A stretch of DNA of 61,082 nucleotides from positions 1-61,082 of the forward strand of contig JALOQX010000069.1 of assembly GCA_025459265.1 (NCBI GenBank), in the 5' to 3' direction. Positions 52,773-61,082 of this stretch are shown here, piece after piece. Source of the DNA: Pirellulaceae bacterium. GTDB lineage: Bacteria; Planctomycetota; Planctomycetia; Pirellulales; Pirellulaceae. Within the stretch, counting starts at the first letter, position 1. Every line of letters starts with the position of its first letter. The translations under genes were made by a program, and so were the position numbers. The notes beneath the pieces are model-generated. The model did no database searches and was not told where the DNA came from. It saw only the letters and a program-made list of their open reading frames with translations.

Positions 52773-54185
52773 GTGTTTGGACTGAAGGGGACGAGTTACG
52801 TTTTCAGCATTGCGTTCGTGGCGTCCGTCGGCGGGTTCCTGTTTGGCTACGACCTGGCGATCATGGGCGCGGCCAACCAGTTGCTGCAGCAGCAATTCAA
52901 ACTCTCCCCGTCCGGACTGGGATTCACCACCGCCAGCGCGACGCTGGGGTGTGCGGCCGGCCCGTTTCTGGGCGCGTGGCTGTGCGACCGGCTGGGCCGC
53001 CGGCGCACGCTCATCGCGGCCGCCTTCTTGCTGGGAACCGGCGCCACGCTCACCGCCCTGCCGCATGACATCACCACGTTCAACGTCTTTCGCATCGTGG
53101 GGGGCCTGGGCGTTGGCCTGTGCTCGATCGCCTCTCCGTTGTACATCGCCGAAGTGGCGGCGCCGCGCAACCGCGGCGCGCTGGGGTTCATGTATCAGCT
53201 GGCCATCGTGACCGGCTGCGTGCTCTCGATCGTCGTGGCCTATTTTCTGGCCGATCTTCTCCCGGCCGCCACCAGTTGGCGGTGGATGTTCGGGTCGCAG
53301 CTGGTCGTCGTCCTGGTCTTCCTCGTCTTTCTGGCCATGATTCCCGAGACGCCGCGGTGGCTCGCCGCGCGGGGCCGCCACCGCGAGGCGTACGACGTCG
53401 TGCAACGCATCGGGGGGGCCGATTTCGCGGGCGAACAGATGCGGGAAATCGTCAATTCGCTCGCGCACGAGACGGGCACGTGGCGCGAGCTGTTCGCACC
53501 GGGCATCCGCCGGGCCCTGGCAGTCGGACTGCTGCTGGCCATTTTCAACAACTACACGGGTTGGAGCGGCATCTACAACTACCTGCCGACCATCTTCCGC
53601 CAGGCGGGATTTGCCGAGACGAGCGAGGCCATCCTGCAGTACCTGCTGGCCTACGCGTTCATGGGCGTGATGACGCTGATCGCCTGCTTCGTGGTGGATC
53701 GCGCGGGCCGCCGGCGGCTGTGGATCGGCGCGTCCGCACTCATGGTCACCGCGAACCTGCTGATCGGGTACCTGTTGCATGCGAACTTCACCGGCATCCC
53801 CGTGCTGCTGGCCGTCTGCCTGCTGACCATCCCCCATGCGTTTGCCCTCGGCCCGCTGCCTTGGCTGATGATGTCGGAACTCTATCCCAACCGGATCCGG
53901 GCCCGCGCGGTGTCGATCACGACGACCGTGCTGTGGATCACCTCGTTCTTTCCCGTCATGCTCTTTCCCATCCTGCAGGGCTGGTCCCAACGCCAGTTTG
54001 GCTCGGTCGTCGGCGTGTTCGCCGTGTACGCCGGCATCTGCGTGCTGTCGTTTTTCTTCGGCTGGCTGCTGCTGCCGGAAACCAAAGGGCGCTCACTCGA
54101 GTCCATTGCCGAGTCGTGGCGGATCACACCGCCAGAATCGCCCGGTTCGCTCTCGACGCAATGGCCGACCGAGAGTCAAGGGTAG
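52773..54185 (+). CDS. sugar porter (MFS) family transporter
   Basis: 470 residues, 12 predicted membrane helices. Motifs of the sugar porter family: GGFLFGYDLAIMG in helix 1, DRLGRRRTL after helix 2, PETPRWLAARG after helix 6, DRAGRRRLW after helix 8 and PETKGRSLE at the end. It should bring a sugar into the cell by proton coupling. It starts at GTG 52773 with GGGGAGG about 10 bases upstream. It is the last plus-strand gene of the second carbohydrate module; the deacetylase gene is 24 bases upstream. Substrate unknown. Confidence 0.93.
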   Translation: MFGLKGTSYVFSIAFVASVGGFLFGYDLAIMGAANQLLQQQFKLSPSGLGFTTASATLGCAAGPFLGAWLCDRLGRRRTLIAAAFLLGTGATLTALPHDITTFNVFRIVGGLGVGLCSIASPLYIAEVAAPRNRGALGFMYQLAIVTGCVLSIVVAYFLADLLPAATSWRWMFGSQLVVVLVFLVFLAMIPETPRWLAARGRHREAYDVVQRIGGADFAGEQMREIVNSLAHETGTWRELFAPGIRRALAVGLLLAIFNNYTGWSGIYNYLPTIFRQAGFAETSEAILQYLLAYAFMGVMTLIACFVVDRAGRRRLWIGASALMVTANLLIGYLLHANFTGIPVLLAVCLLTIPHAFALGPLPWLMMSELYPNRIRARAVSITTTVLWITSFFPVMLFPILQGWSQRQFGSVVGVFAVYAGICVLSFFFGWLLLPETKGRSLESIAESWRITPPESPGSLSTQWPTESQG

Positions 54186-54227
54186 GGGCGCGACCCGTCA
54201 CAAGGCGCCGAATCGAACCTTGTCACG

Positions 54228-54242
54228 CGGCTCGCCGAGCCG
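54228..54242. terminator. small hairpin between convergent genes
   Basis: CGGCTC-GCC-GAGCCG forms a 6-bp stem in the gap between the convergent sugar porter and cyclophilin genes. No T-run follows on either strand, so an intrinsic terminator role is uncertain; it could be a Rho-type boundary or a remnant of the double-hairpin repeat family seen at 42.9 kb. Confidence 0.25.
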
Positions 54243-54304
54243 TCAGGGGTCGACTCGGAATGCCCGGCGGACGCACCCTGCGGACGTGGGACAGGATCGA
54301 TCCG

Positions 54305-55471
54305 CTACTCCACCTTGTGCGGCACGTATTCGTGACCGCGATCCCGCAGGACTTCGGCCTTGAGAATGCGGTCCGGTTCCGCCGGCTTTTCATCACTCGG
54401 CTCGCGCCGCTGGAGCTTGTCCAACACCTCCAGGCCCTCGATGACACGGCCGAATACCGTGTGCCGTCCGTTCAAGGGCGCCGTCGGGCGGAAACAGATG
54501 AAGAACTGCGAACCGCCCGAATTGGCGGCGGCGGTCTTGGCCATGCTCAGCGAACCACGGAAATGCTTCCGGGCTTCCGGTTTCTGACATTCGTCGTAGA
54601 TGGCGTATCCCGGACCGCCGGAGCCGTCCCCTGCCGGACACCCCGCCTGCGCCATAAACCCGCCAATCACCCGGTGGAAGGTCAACCCGTTGTAGAAACC
54701 CTGCTTGACCAGGCTCACGAAGTTGCCCACCGTCTCCGGCGCTTCATTCTCAAACAACTCGACCGTGATGTCTCCCTTGGTGGTGGTCAGTTTCACGCGT
54801 GGGAGATCGTCCGCCGCCGCCTCCGCCTGACGCAGCTCCTGCTCGCGCTTCCAGAACTCCGCATACTCCTCCACCTCCTTGCGTAGCGTGGTGAGGTCTT
54901 CGGCGGACATGTCGATCGACTTGGCTTTTTCCAGCAGGGCCACGGTTCGGTCGAGGTCGTTGAGCGCGAAGAAAGCGATTCCCGCATTCCGCAAGACCTG
55001 CGGCTGATCGCAGCCATGGTCCAGCAGGACCGCGGCCAATTCCGCGGCCGATTCATAGCGGTCGCGAGCCACGTCATCCTCGAGCATCTTGACCAGAAAC
55101 GTGGTCAATTCCCGGTCCTCGTTGGGCGCTGCCGCGTACGCTCGCCTGGCGGCGGCGACCACCTCGGATAGCATGGCGTTGGCCTCGGCCAACTTGGTCT
55201 TCCACTGTTCCTCCAGCGCTGCACGCCCTGCTTCGTCCGCCAGCTGATAATCATGCCGCAGCGTGCGCAGCTGCTGGAGCGTCTCTTTCCACGCCGTGAA
55301 CTTCGCGTCAAATTCGCCACGTGCCTGCACGGAATCGGGCGCAGCTGCGCCCCCCGCCGGCGCGTCCACTGCCGCCGGCGGCGCGTCCTGCGCCCCGGCC
55401 GAACTGAGCGCCGCACCCAATCCCAACATACCGCACAGCAGCCCACTAACCACCAACTGTCGACGAACCAT
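54305..55471 (-). CDS. exported peptidyl-prolyl isomerase with helical N-terminal extension
   Basis: 388 residues. A signal peptide (VVSGLLCGMLGLGAALSSAGAQ) leads to a helical, tetratricopeptide-like region (about residues 60-220), then a cyclophilin domain: KLTTTKGDITVELFENEAPETVGNFVSLV, FYNGLTFHRVIGGFMAQAG (Arg, Phe, Gln of the active site), GGSQFFICFRP and HTVFGRV. It should catalyse proline isomerisation in protein folding outside the cytoplasm. I chose ATG 55471 with GGGAG 8 bases upstream; GTG 55480 is possible. The gene is convergent with the sugar porter gene and divergent from rsmD. Confidence 0.9.
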   Translation of the reverse strand: MVRRQLVVSGLLCGMLGLGAALSSAGAQDAPPAAVDAPAGGAAAPDSVQARGEFDAKFTAWKETLQQLRTLRHDYQLADEAGRAALEEQWKTKLAEANAMLSEVVAAARRAYAAAPNEDRELTTFLVKMLEDDVARDRYESAAELAAVLLDHGCDQPQVLRNAGIAFFALNDLDRTVALLEKAKSIDMSAEDLTTLRKEVEEYAEFWKREQELRQAEAAADDLPRVKLTTTKGDITVELFENEAPETVGNFVSLVKQGFYNGLTFHRVIGGFMAQAGCPAGDGSGGPGYAIYDECQKPEARKHFRGSLSMAKTAAANSGGSQFFICFRPTAPLNGRHTVFGRVIEGLEVLDKLQRREPSDEKPAEPDRILKAEVLRDRGHEYVPHKVE

Positions 55472-55670
55472 GAACGTCACTCCCTCCCATCACAGACTCG
55501 AGTTCGATAGACACAAGTCTAGCTGAACGCGTCACAGTGACAATCTGACGGACCGTGCGTGGCCCCACAATCCGCTCTGCTCACTACGCAGCCGCACCCG
55601 CAAGCGGTTCGAGCCGCGTCCCACCTCCGGGTGACCCCCGGGGTCGACCGTTCTCGGTCCAGTCGCCACA

Positions 55671-56375
55671 ATGTCCGGCATGGCCAGGAAAGAGCGTGTG
55701 CGAGCCCGGCAACCCGCCCACCCCGATTCGGCCGTTAGTGGCACGCTGCGTATTATCGGCGGGTCGCTCCGCGGCCGCCCGATCGCCTACACCGGCGACC
55801 CCCGCACGCGGCCCATGAAGCAACGTGTCCGCGAGGCCGTGTTCAACCTGGTGGGCCACCGGGTCGTCGGTACGCACGCCCTGGATCTCTTCGCCGGGAC
55901 CGGTGCCCTCGCCTGGGAAGCACTCAGCCGCGGTGCCGTCCGGGCCACACTCATCGAGCGTCATTTCCCCACCGTGCGGCTGATCCGCCAGAATGCGGCG
56001 GCCCTCGGGCTGGCAGACCGCGTCTCCGTTGTCGCCGGCGATGCCTTCGTCTGGGCTCCGCAGCTGCCCGCCACGCCTCCGCTGTGCGAAGCGGCGCTGC
56101 CGTGGCTCCTCTTCTGCGCTCCGCCCTACAGCCTGTACGTTGGCGAGGCTCCCGCACTCATGGCGCTGCTGTCGGCTCTCGCCAGCCGGGCACCAAACCA
56201 GAGTGTCTTCGTTGTCGAGGCGGACGAGCGATTCGATCCGGCGCTGCTCCCCGCCTCCTGCCAATGGGATATCCGCGGCTATCCGCCGGCTGTGATTGCC
56301 GTGGGTGATGTGCGGAACCCGCTTCCCGCTGGCGTCCCCGCTGCTGCCCCCCAGTCTGGTCAGCCGCCGGCGTGA
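55671..56375 (+). CDS. rsmD: RsmD-like 16S rRNA methyltransferase
   Basis: 234 residues. LRIIGGSLRGRPI, TRPMKQRVREAVFNLV, ALDLFAGTGALAWEALSRGA and a SAM-binding ERHFPTVRLIRQNAAALGL match RsmD, which makes m2G966 in 16S rRNA. The target-binding motif IV, usually (N/D)PPY, reads CAPPY, so the acidic or amide residue that contacts the guanine is Ala. It may still methylate with altered efficiency or have another target. ATG 55680 is an alternative start. It is divergent from the cyclophilin gene and followed by an unknown secreted protein. Confidence 0.85.
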   Translation: MSGMARKERVRARQPAHPDSAVSGTLRIIGGSLRGRPIAYTGDPRTRPMKQRVREAVFNLVGHRVVGTHALDLFAGTGALAWEALSRGAVRATLIERHFPTVRLIRQNAAALGLADRVSVVAGDAFVWAPQLPATPPLCEAALPWLLFCAPPYSLYVGEAPALMALLSALASRAPNQSVFVVEADERFDPALLPASCQWDIRGYPPAVIAVGDVRNPLPAGVPAAAPQSGQPPA

Positions 56376-56541
56376 GTCCTTGGCGCGGTGGCCGCATCGA
56401 TACACCCCCCTTGCGAGTGATCGTTCAGAGCCCGCTTGAGTTCGAATCCGAAATCGGAGTCGATTTGCCGCCGCACGTTGACCGATTCTCACTGTTATGC
56501 GGCTTACAGGGAGGCAGTGCGCACACGCTGAGAACGGTGTC

Positions 56542-59064
56542 ATGCAGAAGCGTTGCGGCCTGAGACGACCCCGCGTGGGATTGGCGGCCGTCACGGTAAC
56601 GGCGGTGGTACTTGCCAGCTGGTCCTGGCAGCGTGCCGCCGTCCGCGCGACGGCGTCGGGGGAAACTCCGCAGCTGAGCGGCCGCGAGTTGCCGATCGCC
56701 GAGGCAACGGGCCCGGCCGGCGTTCGCCAACGGGAGCCACTGGCCACCGTATTCGGCCATTCGCACGGGGAACCGGCCAACCCGATCGCACCCGAGCGAG
56801 GCGTGCCGACGCTACCGCCCGTAGCGGAGCGCCGACCACGCGACCCGGGCGATGGTGTTCGCTGGCCGAACGCTGGTCGGCTGGAGCGGCCCGTGCTGGG
56901 AGCGCCCGCGGATGACGGTGGTCCCGCGGCCGGTCGAGGCAGCGATGCGGTGTGGGACGCGCGGCTGGCACGACGGGACGTGTCGCCTGCGCCGGAGGTC
57001 GTTTCGCCGTGGCCCTGGCCGGCAACGTTGGCGTCGGCCCTGAATCCATTGCGTGGCGGCGTGGCGGCGTCCTGGTCAGAGAGCGTGACGGAGAACCTCC
57101 GGCAGCTGCACACGTGTGATTCGCTCTCGGACGCACGTGTCGCCACGGTGCTGGACGACCTGCAGCGGTTGTCCACCGCGGCTGTTGCGCTCGCAGCCGA
57201 ACCGTCCACCGCGGACGCGCGCGGCCAGCTCCTGAGAGTGTCGTGTGCGCTGGAGCGGCGGTTGGCCGTGTGGCGCGCGGTGCACAATCTGGCCCGGCCC
57301 GCGTTTCTGTCCGTCTCGCTGTCCACGTCGCCCCGCCCGGTTCCGGTCGACGCGGCGCTGTTGGAGCGTCACGTCGAGCAGCTCGCGCGCCAGGTGGCTC
57401 GACTTGAGCATGCCGCCAAGTGGCATGAGTACCTGCTGCTGGACCAGCTTCGTGACCTTGCGGATCCCACGCGCGCCGTACCAGCCGCCACACGCAGTCA
57501 GCTGGCGCGCGATGTTCTGCTGCGTCTGGAATCGGCCCAGGCCACACCGGCGGCGGAGCGCTACTTTGCGTCTGGGCCGTGGCAGGAGCTCGCGAATCAG
57601 CTGCGTCACTGGGTGGTGGAGCCGGTTGACTATGCGCTGTTGCTCAGCGACCTGGAACGGCTGGAGCAGACCGGTGCCGAGGAGGCCATCCGAGAGGTGG
57701 CCGGGCACTACGAGCGGCTGCGCTGGTCCAGCTCGCCACAGGTCCTCGCGCTGGCCGAGGCGGTCAACACGCACTATCGCAATGCGAACGTACGTGTCGC
57801 CGTCGCGGCGGAACTGGTCAACATGTTGCTTCCCAATCCCGACCCGGTTGATGAAGACGTCGACGATATGCTGCTGGGTGGTCGCATTTTCGGCCGCAGT
57901 CGCGTGTCGACACGTTTGCGGCTGGTCCTGCTGCCGGATCGCCAGCAGTGGAAGATGGCGCTGGAGGCGCAGGGTCACGTCAACTCGCAGACCTCCACCA
58001 AGCGGGGCCCGGCTCTCTTCCATAACGCGGGCCGCGCGCGCTATCAGGCCGTCAAGCTCCTGACGCTTGATCATCGCGGGCTGCGCAGCGAGGACGCCGA
58101 GGCGGCGGCGGTCTCCCACGCCAACCTGACCGGCCTGGAAACGGACGTCGACGCCGTCCCGCTGGTCAATCTGCTCGTGCGGGCCATCGCGCGCCAACAA
58201 TATGACAGTCAGTCGAACGCCGCGAAATGGGAAGCGGAAGGCCTGCTGGCGCACCGCGCACAGACCCGCCTGAACGCGGAAGTTGACCGGCAGGTCGACC
58301 AGGCCACGGCGCGGTTCCGCACGCAGCTGCTGGAACCCCTCCAGCGGCTCGGCCTGCGTCCCGAAGCGGTGGAGCTGGAGACGACCGACCAGCGGCTGAT
58401 CGCCCGCTATCGCCTGGCCGCGTTGCAGCAGTTGGCTGCCTATACGCCGCGGCCGCAGGCGCCGACGGACAGTCTGCTGAGTGTCCAGGTGCACGAATCG
58501 GCGATGAACAACATTCTGGCCAGTCTCGCGCTGAACACGGCCGAGACAGACCTCCCGACGTTGCTGGCGGACGTGGCCCGGAAGTTCAACCGGTCGACGT
58601 ATCAGGTCCCCGAAGACATCCCCGGCGACGTGCGGATCCGGCTGGCCGAGGTGGAGCCGATCCGGATCCGGTGCAGCGACGAGCGGATTCACGTGGCGTT
58701 GCGGATCGCCAAGTTGGCCAGCGGCAACGACGCGGTGTGGCGTGACATCGAGGTGCGGGCCTCGTACCTGCCGCGGGTCCAGGGGCTGAGTGTCCGCCTG
58801 GTGCGGGATGGTCCCATTTCGCTCAAGGGCCGCCGCCTGTCCATGCGCGATCAAGTCGCCCTGCGCGGCATCTTCAGTCGCGTGCTGGCCCAAAACCCGG
58901 ACATCGACGTGCTCGCCTCTTTCCTGGCGCGCGACCGCCGGCTGCAGGACCTGCGCGTCACGCAGATCGTGCTGCAGGACGGGTGGATCGGACTGTCGAT
59001 CGGGCGGCGTGCGGCCGCGCGGGCCGGTCTCGCAGATGACGCGGCCGACCGCCTGCGCGGCTGA
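56542..59064 (+). CDS. 840-residue membrane-anchored or secreted protein, unknown function
   Basis: Begins MQKRCGLRRPRVGLAAVTVTAVVLASWSW, a basic start and hydrophobic segment that could be an anchor or signal peptide, followed by a low-complexity Pro/Arg/Gly linker to about residue 160. The remaining 680 residues are mixed helix and strand with Leu/Arg-rich helices (LRQLHTCDSLSDARVATVLDDL, RLEHAAKWHEYLLLDQLRDL) and a C-terminal strand-rich region (DIPGDVRIRLAEVEPIRIRCSDERIHVALRIAKLA). No motif known to me. ATG 56542 is chosen because the hydrophobic N-terminus begins there. Confidence 0.65.
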   Translation: MQKRCGLRRPRVGLAAVTVTAVVLASWSWQRAAVRATASGETPQLSGRELPIAEATGPAGVRQREPLATVFGHSHGEPANPIAPERGVPTLPPVAERRPRDPGDGVRWPNAGRLERPVLGAPADDGGPAAGRGSDAVWDARLARRDVSPAPEVVSPWPWPATLASALNPLRGGVAASWSESVTENLRQLHTCDSLSDARVATVLDDLQRLSTAAVALAAEPSTADARGQLLRVSCALERRLAVWRAVHNLARPAFLSVSLSTSPRPVPVDAALLERHVEQLARQVARLEHAAKWHEYLLLDQLRDLADPTRAVPAATRSQLARDVLLRLESAQATPAAERYFASGPWQELANQLRHWVVEPVDYALLLSDLERLEQTGAEEAIREVAGHYERLRWSSSPQVLALAEAVNTHYRNANVRVAVAAELVNMLLPNPDPVDEDVDDMLLGGRIFGRSRVSTRLRLVLLPDRQQWKMALEAQGHVNSQTSTKRGPALFHNAGRARYQAVKLLTLDHRGLRSEDAEAAAVSHANLTGLETDVDAVPLVNLLVRAIARQQYDSQSNAAKWEAEGLLAHRAQTRLNAEVDRQVDQATARFRTQLLEPLQRLGLRPEAVELETTDQRLIARYRLAALQQLAAYTPRPQAPTDSLLSVQVHESAMNNILASLALNTAETDLPTLLADVARKFNRSTYQVPEDIPGDVRIRLAEVEPIRIRCSDERIHVALRIAKLASGNDAVWRDIEVRASYLPRVQGLSVRLVRDGPISLKGRRLSMRDQVALRGIFSRVLAQNPDIDVLASFLARDRRLQDLRVTQIVLQDGWIGLSIGRRAAARAGLADDAADRLRG

Positions 59065-59089
59065 GCCTCGCCCAGGCCAGGTCCAGTCG

Positions 59090-60040
59090 TCACGCGCCGC
59101 AGCCGGTGCGCGGCAGCAGTCGCGGCGTGCCGACCTGCTGCCGGGACTGCGCGCGATACTGTTCTGCCAGACTCAGCATCACGTCCAGACTCAGCATGTC
59201 GGCCCGGTTCATGACGTGCCGCGCGCTGCGCGAACCCAGGTCCGCGATCATCTGTTGCAGCACGTGCAGGTGCACCCGCATCACGTCGCGCGGCGACACG
59301 TGCGCCCCGGCCAAGAGCGCCGCCAAGCCGTCCATCTCGTCGGCCAGATGTCCCGATCCCATGATGACGTAGGCACGCAACAGCTCTCGGTAGTGTTGCA
59401 CCAGGGGGGACGGCAAGCCGGTCGGAGCGTCTGCCGCGACGGGGTCCCACGACGTGCACGAGGCGTCCGCCGCCAACGCCGCGCGACGCGCGGCGATCAT
59501 CGCCCATTGCTGGTCCAGTTGCTGGCGCGCTTCGGTTTGCTCGCGCTGCAGCCGCAGCTGCTGCGCCTGCCGCAGCTTGCGGTGTTCCGAAATCAGCGCG
59601 TGGCGTTCGATCGCCCGCGCGACGACCCACAACAGACTGCGTGTGGTGGCGGTGCGTGTGCAGAGGTAGGCGTCGCCGCCGGACTCGAAACAATAAACCG
59701 TCAGCTCGGCGTCGTCGCGGTCGCCCAGCACGACCAGGGCCTGATCCTCGCCCACCCCGGCCCGGATCGCATCCAGCGCTGCCCACGCGTCCAGCTGGCC
59801 CGGCTCGTGACTGACCAGCACCGCATCGAACAGCGCGTCGCGCAGCCGCATCAGTCCGGCCGCAATGCCCGCCGCTTCCTCGAGCTGCACGTCGGTCGCG
59901 CTGTCCGCCGCCAGCGCGTCGGCCAGCCAACCGCCGTGACGCAGCGGTCCGGCAATCAACAGCACGCGCATCTGCGGCGGCAAATGCCCCCAGGGAGTCG
60001 GCGGCAGCTTTTTCTCCCCGGCACGTAAGACCACCTCCAT
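59090..60040 (-). CDS. protein with degenerate receiver domain, unknown function
   Basis: 316 residues. From about residue 27 it reads as a response-regulator receiver (RVLLIAGPLRHGGWLADALAADSATDV, DAVLVSHEPGQLDAWAALDAIR, ALVVLGDRDDAELTVYCFESGGDAYLC) with the phospho-Asp position occupied by Ser (VLVSHEPG) and no acidic pair at the start, so it is unlikely to be phosphorylated. A helical, coiled-coil-like middle and a C-terminal helical region (GSGHLADEMDGLAALLAGAHVSPRDVMRVHLHVLQQMI) follow. ATG 60040 has GGGAG 8 bases upstream; GTG 60109 is a longer alternative. Confidence 0.72.
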   Translation of the reverse strand: MEVVLRAGEKKLPPTPWGHLPPQMRVLLIAGPLRHGGWLADALAADSATDVQLEEAAGIAAGLMRLRDALFDAVLVSHEPGQLDAWAALDAIRAGVGEDQALVVLGDRDDAELTVYCFESGGDAYLCTRTATTRSLLWVVARAIERHALISEHRKLRQAQQLRLQREQTEARQQLDQQWAMIAARRAALAADASCTSWDPVAADAPTGLPSPLVQHYRELLRAYVIMGSGHLADEMDGLAALLAGAHVSPRDVMRVHLHVLQQMIADLGSRSARHVMNRADMLSLDVMLSLAEQYRAQSRQQVGTPRLLPRTGCGA

Positions 60041-60456
60041 CTCCCACACTCCCGGAAGCTGATCGGCCGCGATGACCAGCGTGTGCCTCCACACGCGCTC
60101 GCACTGCACCAGCGCACCGCGACCGCCCAGGGCGAGCCCTTGTAGTCGAACGAGCCCGCAGCGTCAAGAGAAAGGAGGGGGGAGGGCGGAGGCGAGACGC
60201 ACCGCTCCCGCACGGGGGCCGGGGACAGAACAATCGGGGACAGAAAAATCCCTCACAATCCATCTTTCTGTCCCCCATCTTTCTGCCCCCCCGCGGAACA
60301 CACAAACCGCGAGGTCCGCTCGAGGCGAGCCGGGAAGGGTCCAGGGCACAGTGCGCAGTGAGATATCAGGGTCTGTGACAGGAGTCCGTGACTTGCGACC
60401 GGGGGACGTTGATTCGGTGAGTTCACCGACCGTCAGGGCAGGTGTGCGATTAACGG
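60041..60456. other. long intergenic region with structured repeat
   Basis: About 415 bases between two minus-strand genes. It contains the nested inverted repeat at 60221-60292. Apart from this element I see no gene or clear promoter, though a promoter for the receiver-like gene is expected here. Confidence 0.5.
60221..60292. repeat. nested inverted repeat of GGGGACAGAA units
   Basis: GGGGACAGAAA (60236-60246) pairs with TTTCTGTCCCC (60265-60275) as a perfect 11-bp stem with an 18-base loop. An outer GGGGACAGAA (60221-60230) pairs with TTCTGCCCC at 60281-60289 with one mismatch. The element therefore forms two nested hairpins and lies in a non-coding gap. Confidence 0.85.
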
Positions 60457-60834
60457 TCAGAAGACCTCCTCCGAACCCGGGGGGTCGAGAGACGCGCGGC
60501 CAACCCGACCGACGCGCGGCACCGCCTGACGCGTGTCGACCGCTCGATGGTGGACGCGAGCGACTGTCCGAGCTGCACGCTCGGCAGCCCGCGTCACGGC
60601 TGCCAGCACCGCCTCTGCCTGTTCGTTCACAACCACCGTTCCGGCATGCAGGCGGACGACCAGTCGGCACTTCTTGTCGACGCCGCCCCGCCAGCCGTTC
60701 TCGTCGCTGATGGTCACGGTCAGGCCACGGATGAGCGGCGTGAAGCGAGTTAACGCCACGCGAATCCGGTCGTGGATCCGTTGCCGATCCGAGGCGGTGA
60801 CCTGCAGGTCTTTGAGCAACAGGGCTATGTTCAT
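60457..60834 (-). CDS. HPF/RaiA-like ribosome hibernation protein
   Basis: 125 residues. VTASDRQRIHDRIRVALTRFTPLIRGLTVTISDENG followed by GGVDKKCRLVVRLHAGTVVVNEQAEAVLAAVTRAAERAARTVARVHHR is the S30AE fold of hibernation factors, here in the short form without a C-terminal dimerisation domain. The tail is basic and Gly/Pro-rich. It binds the ribosome in stationary phase in known family members. It starts 26 bases after the zinc-ribbon gene stop, likely the same transcript. Confidence 0.85.
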   Translation of the reverse strand: MNIALLLKDLQVTASDRQRIHDRIRVALTRFTPLIRGLTVTISDENGWRGGVDKKCRLVVRLHAGTVVVNEQAEAVLAAVTRAAERAARTVARVHHRAVDTRQAVPRVGRVGRASLDPPGSEEVF

Positions 60835-60860
60835 CGCACATCTCCTGGTCCGCAGCGGGG

Positions 60861-61082
60861 TCAGTCTCCGAAGTCGAACAGCTCGCTGAGGAACCCACCG
60901 CGGCGCTTCCGCGGGCTTGCTTCGCGTTCCACGTCCCCCCGGCGCGAGTACTCGTCATCGCGCCGCAGGTCGGCCGGGCGCGCCTGAGTTCCGCCACTCC
61001 GTTCCAGGATCTTGTCGAGTTCGCCGCGATCGAGCCATACGCCGCGGCAATCAGGGCAGTAGTCGATCTCCACGCCCTGCCG
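60861..61082 (-). CDS. TFIIB-type zinc-ribbon protein, N-terminus cut by window
   Basis: The visible C-terminal part has the second zinc half-site YCPDCRGVWLDRGELDKILE, which in this family follows an earlier CPxC and VEIDYCP context; the in-frame bases up to the window edge add Arg-Gln-Gly-Val before it. The tail is basic and Ser/Arg-rich. The first CxxC and the start codon lie outside the window. The family is a small zinc-ribbon domain of unknown function; partner HPF gene follows. Confidence 0.8.
   Translation of the reverse strand, partial: RQGVEIDYCPDCRGVWLDRGELDKILERSGGTQARPADLRRDDEYSRRGDVEREASPRKRRGGFLSELFDFGD

Overview
The window is GC-rich, densely coded chromosomal DNA that looks like a member of the Planctomycetota, probably near Pirellulales. 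The evidence is the gene content: a DUF1598-type secreted protein, a PVC-type small basic protein, Ser/Thr kinases with unusual accessory domains, a Cys-type sulfatase, an NPCBM-domain protein, several Gfo/Idh and TIM-barrel sugar enzymes, two DUF3299-like proteins and large secreted proteins of unknown function. No phage, transposase, plasmid or CRISPR locus is visible. I list 53 protein genes (two cut by the window edges), one tRNA gene and six short intergenic repeat elements.

Layout. 0-10.6 kb: the 3' end of dnaE, a DUF1598-like secreted protein, a glycerate 2-kinase preceded by a small membrane protein, a 900-aa secreted protein, a small conserved helical protein, a kinase fused to a degenerate receiver, and a coiled-coil membrane protein. 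10.7-15 kb: trpC, purH and a PQQ-repeat beta-propeller protein. 15-20.3 kb: a 1341-aa helical protein of unknown function followed by HydE. 20.4-23.3 kb: scpA, an RNase Z-like hydrolase and hemW. 23.7-29 kb: a pentapeptide-repeat protein, then on the minus strand rpe, a degenerate histidine phosphatase, accD, a kinase, the small basic protein and larA.

29.6-36.8 kb is a sugar module: a phosphomannose-isomerase-like cupin, two sugar epimerases, a Gfo/Idh oxidoreductase, an unknown protein, and scpB overlapping the last epimerase gene, with a divergent aldose-1-epimerase-like gene. 36.9-41 kb holds two DUF3299-like proteins, a secreted CPFC protein, a LolD-like ATPase and smpB. 41.2-43.3 kb is a lipoate locus: a LipB homologue lacking its catalytic Lys and Cys, LipA, and a lipoyl-domain-like protein lacking its modification lysine, followed by tRNA-Gly(CCC) on the opposite strand. 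43.6-46.8 kb: AMMECR1, a sulfatase and mazG. 47-54.2 kb is a second carbohydrate module: an enolase-superfamily enzyme, an NPCBM plus glycosidase-like protein, a PIG-L deacetylase and a sugar porter. 54.3-61 kb: a cyclophilin, an RsmD-like methyltransferase, two proteins of unknown function (one with a degenerate receiver), an HPF/RaiA-like protein and a cut zinc-ribbon gene.

Two themes stand out. Several proteins keep a familiar fold but have lost its key catalytic or modified residues: the LipB-like protein, the lipoyl-like domain, the histidine phosphatase-like protein, two receiver domains and RsmD motif IV. Intergenic gaps also hold short, highly structured repeats: two 7-bp tandem arrays, a 50-bp-period repeat, a 68-bp double-hairpin tandem repeat and two nested inverted repeats. 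All functional calls are made by reading the sequence; no database search was run.
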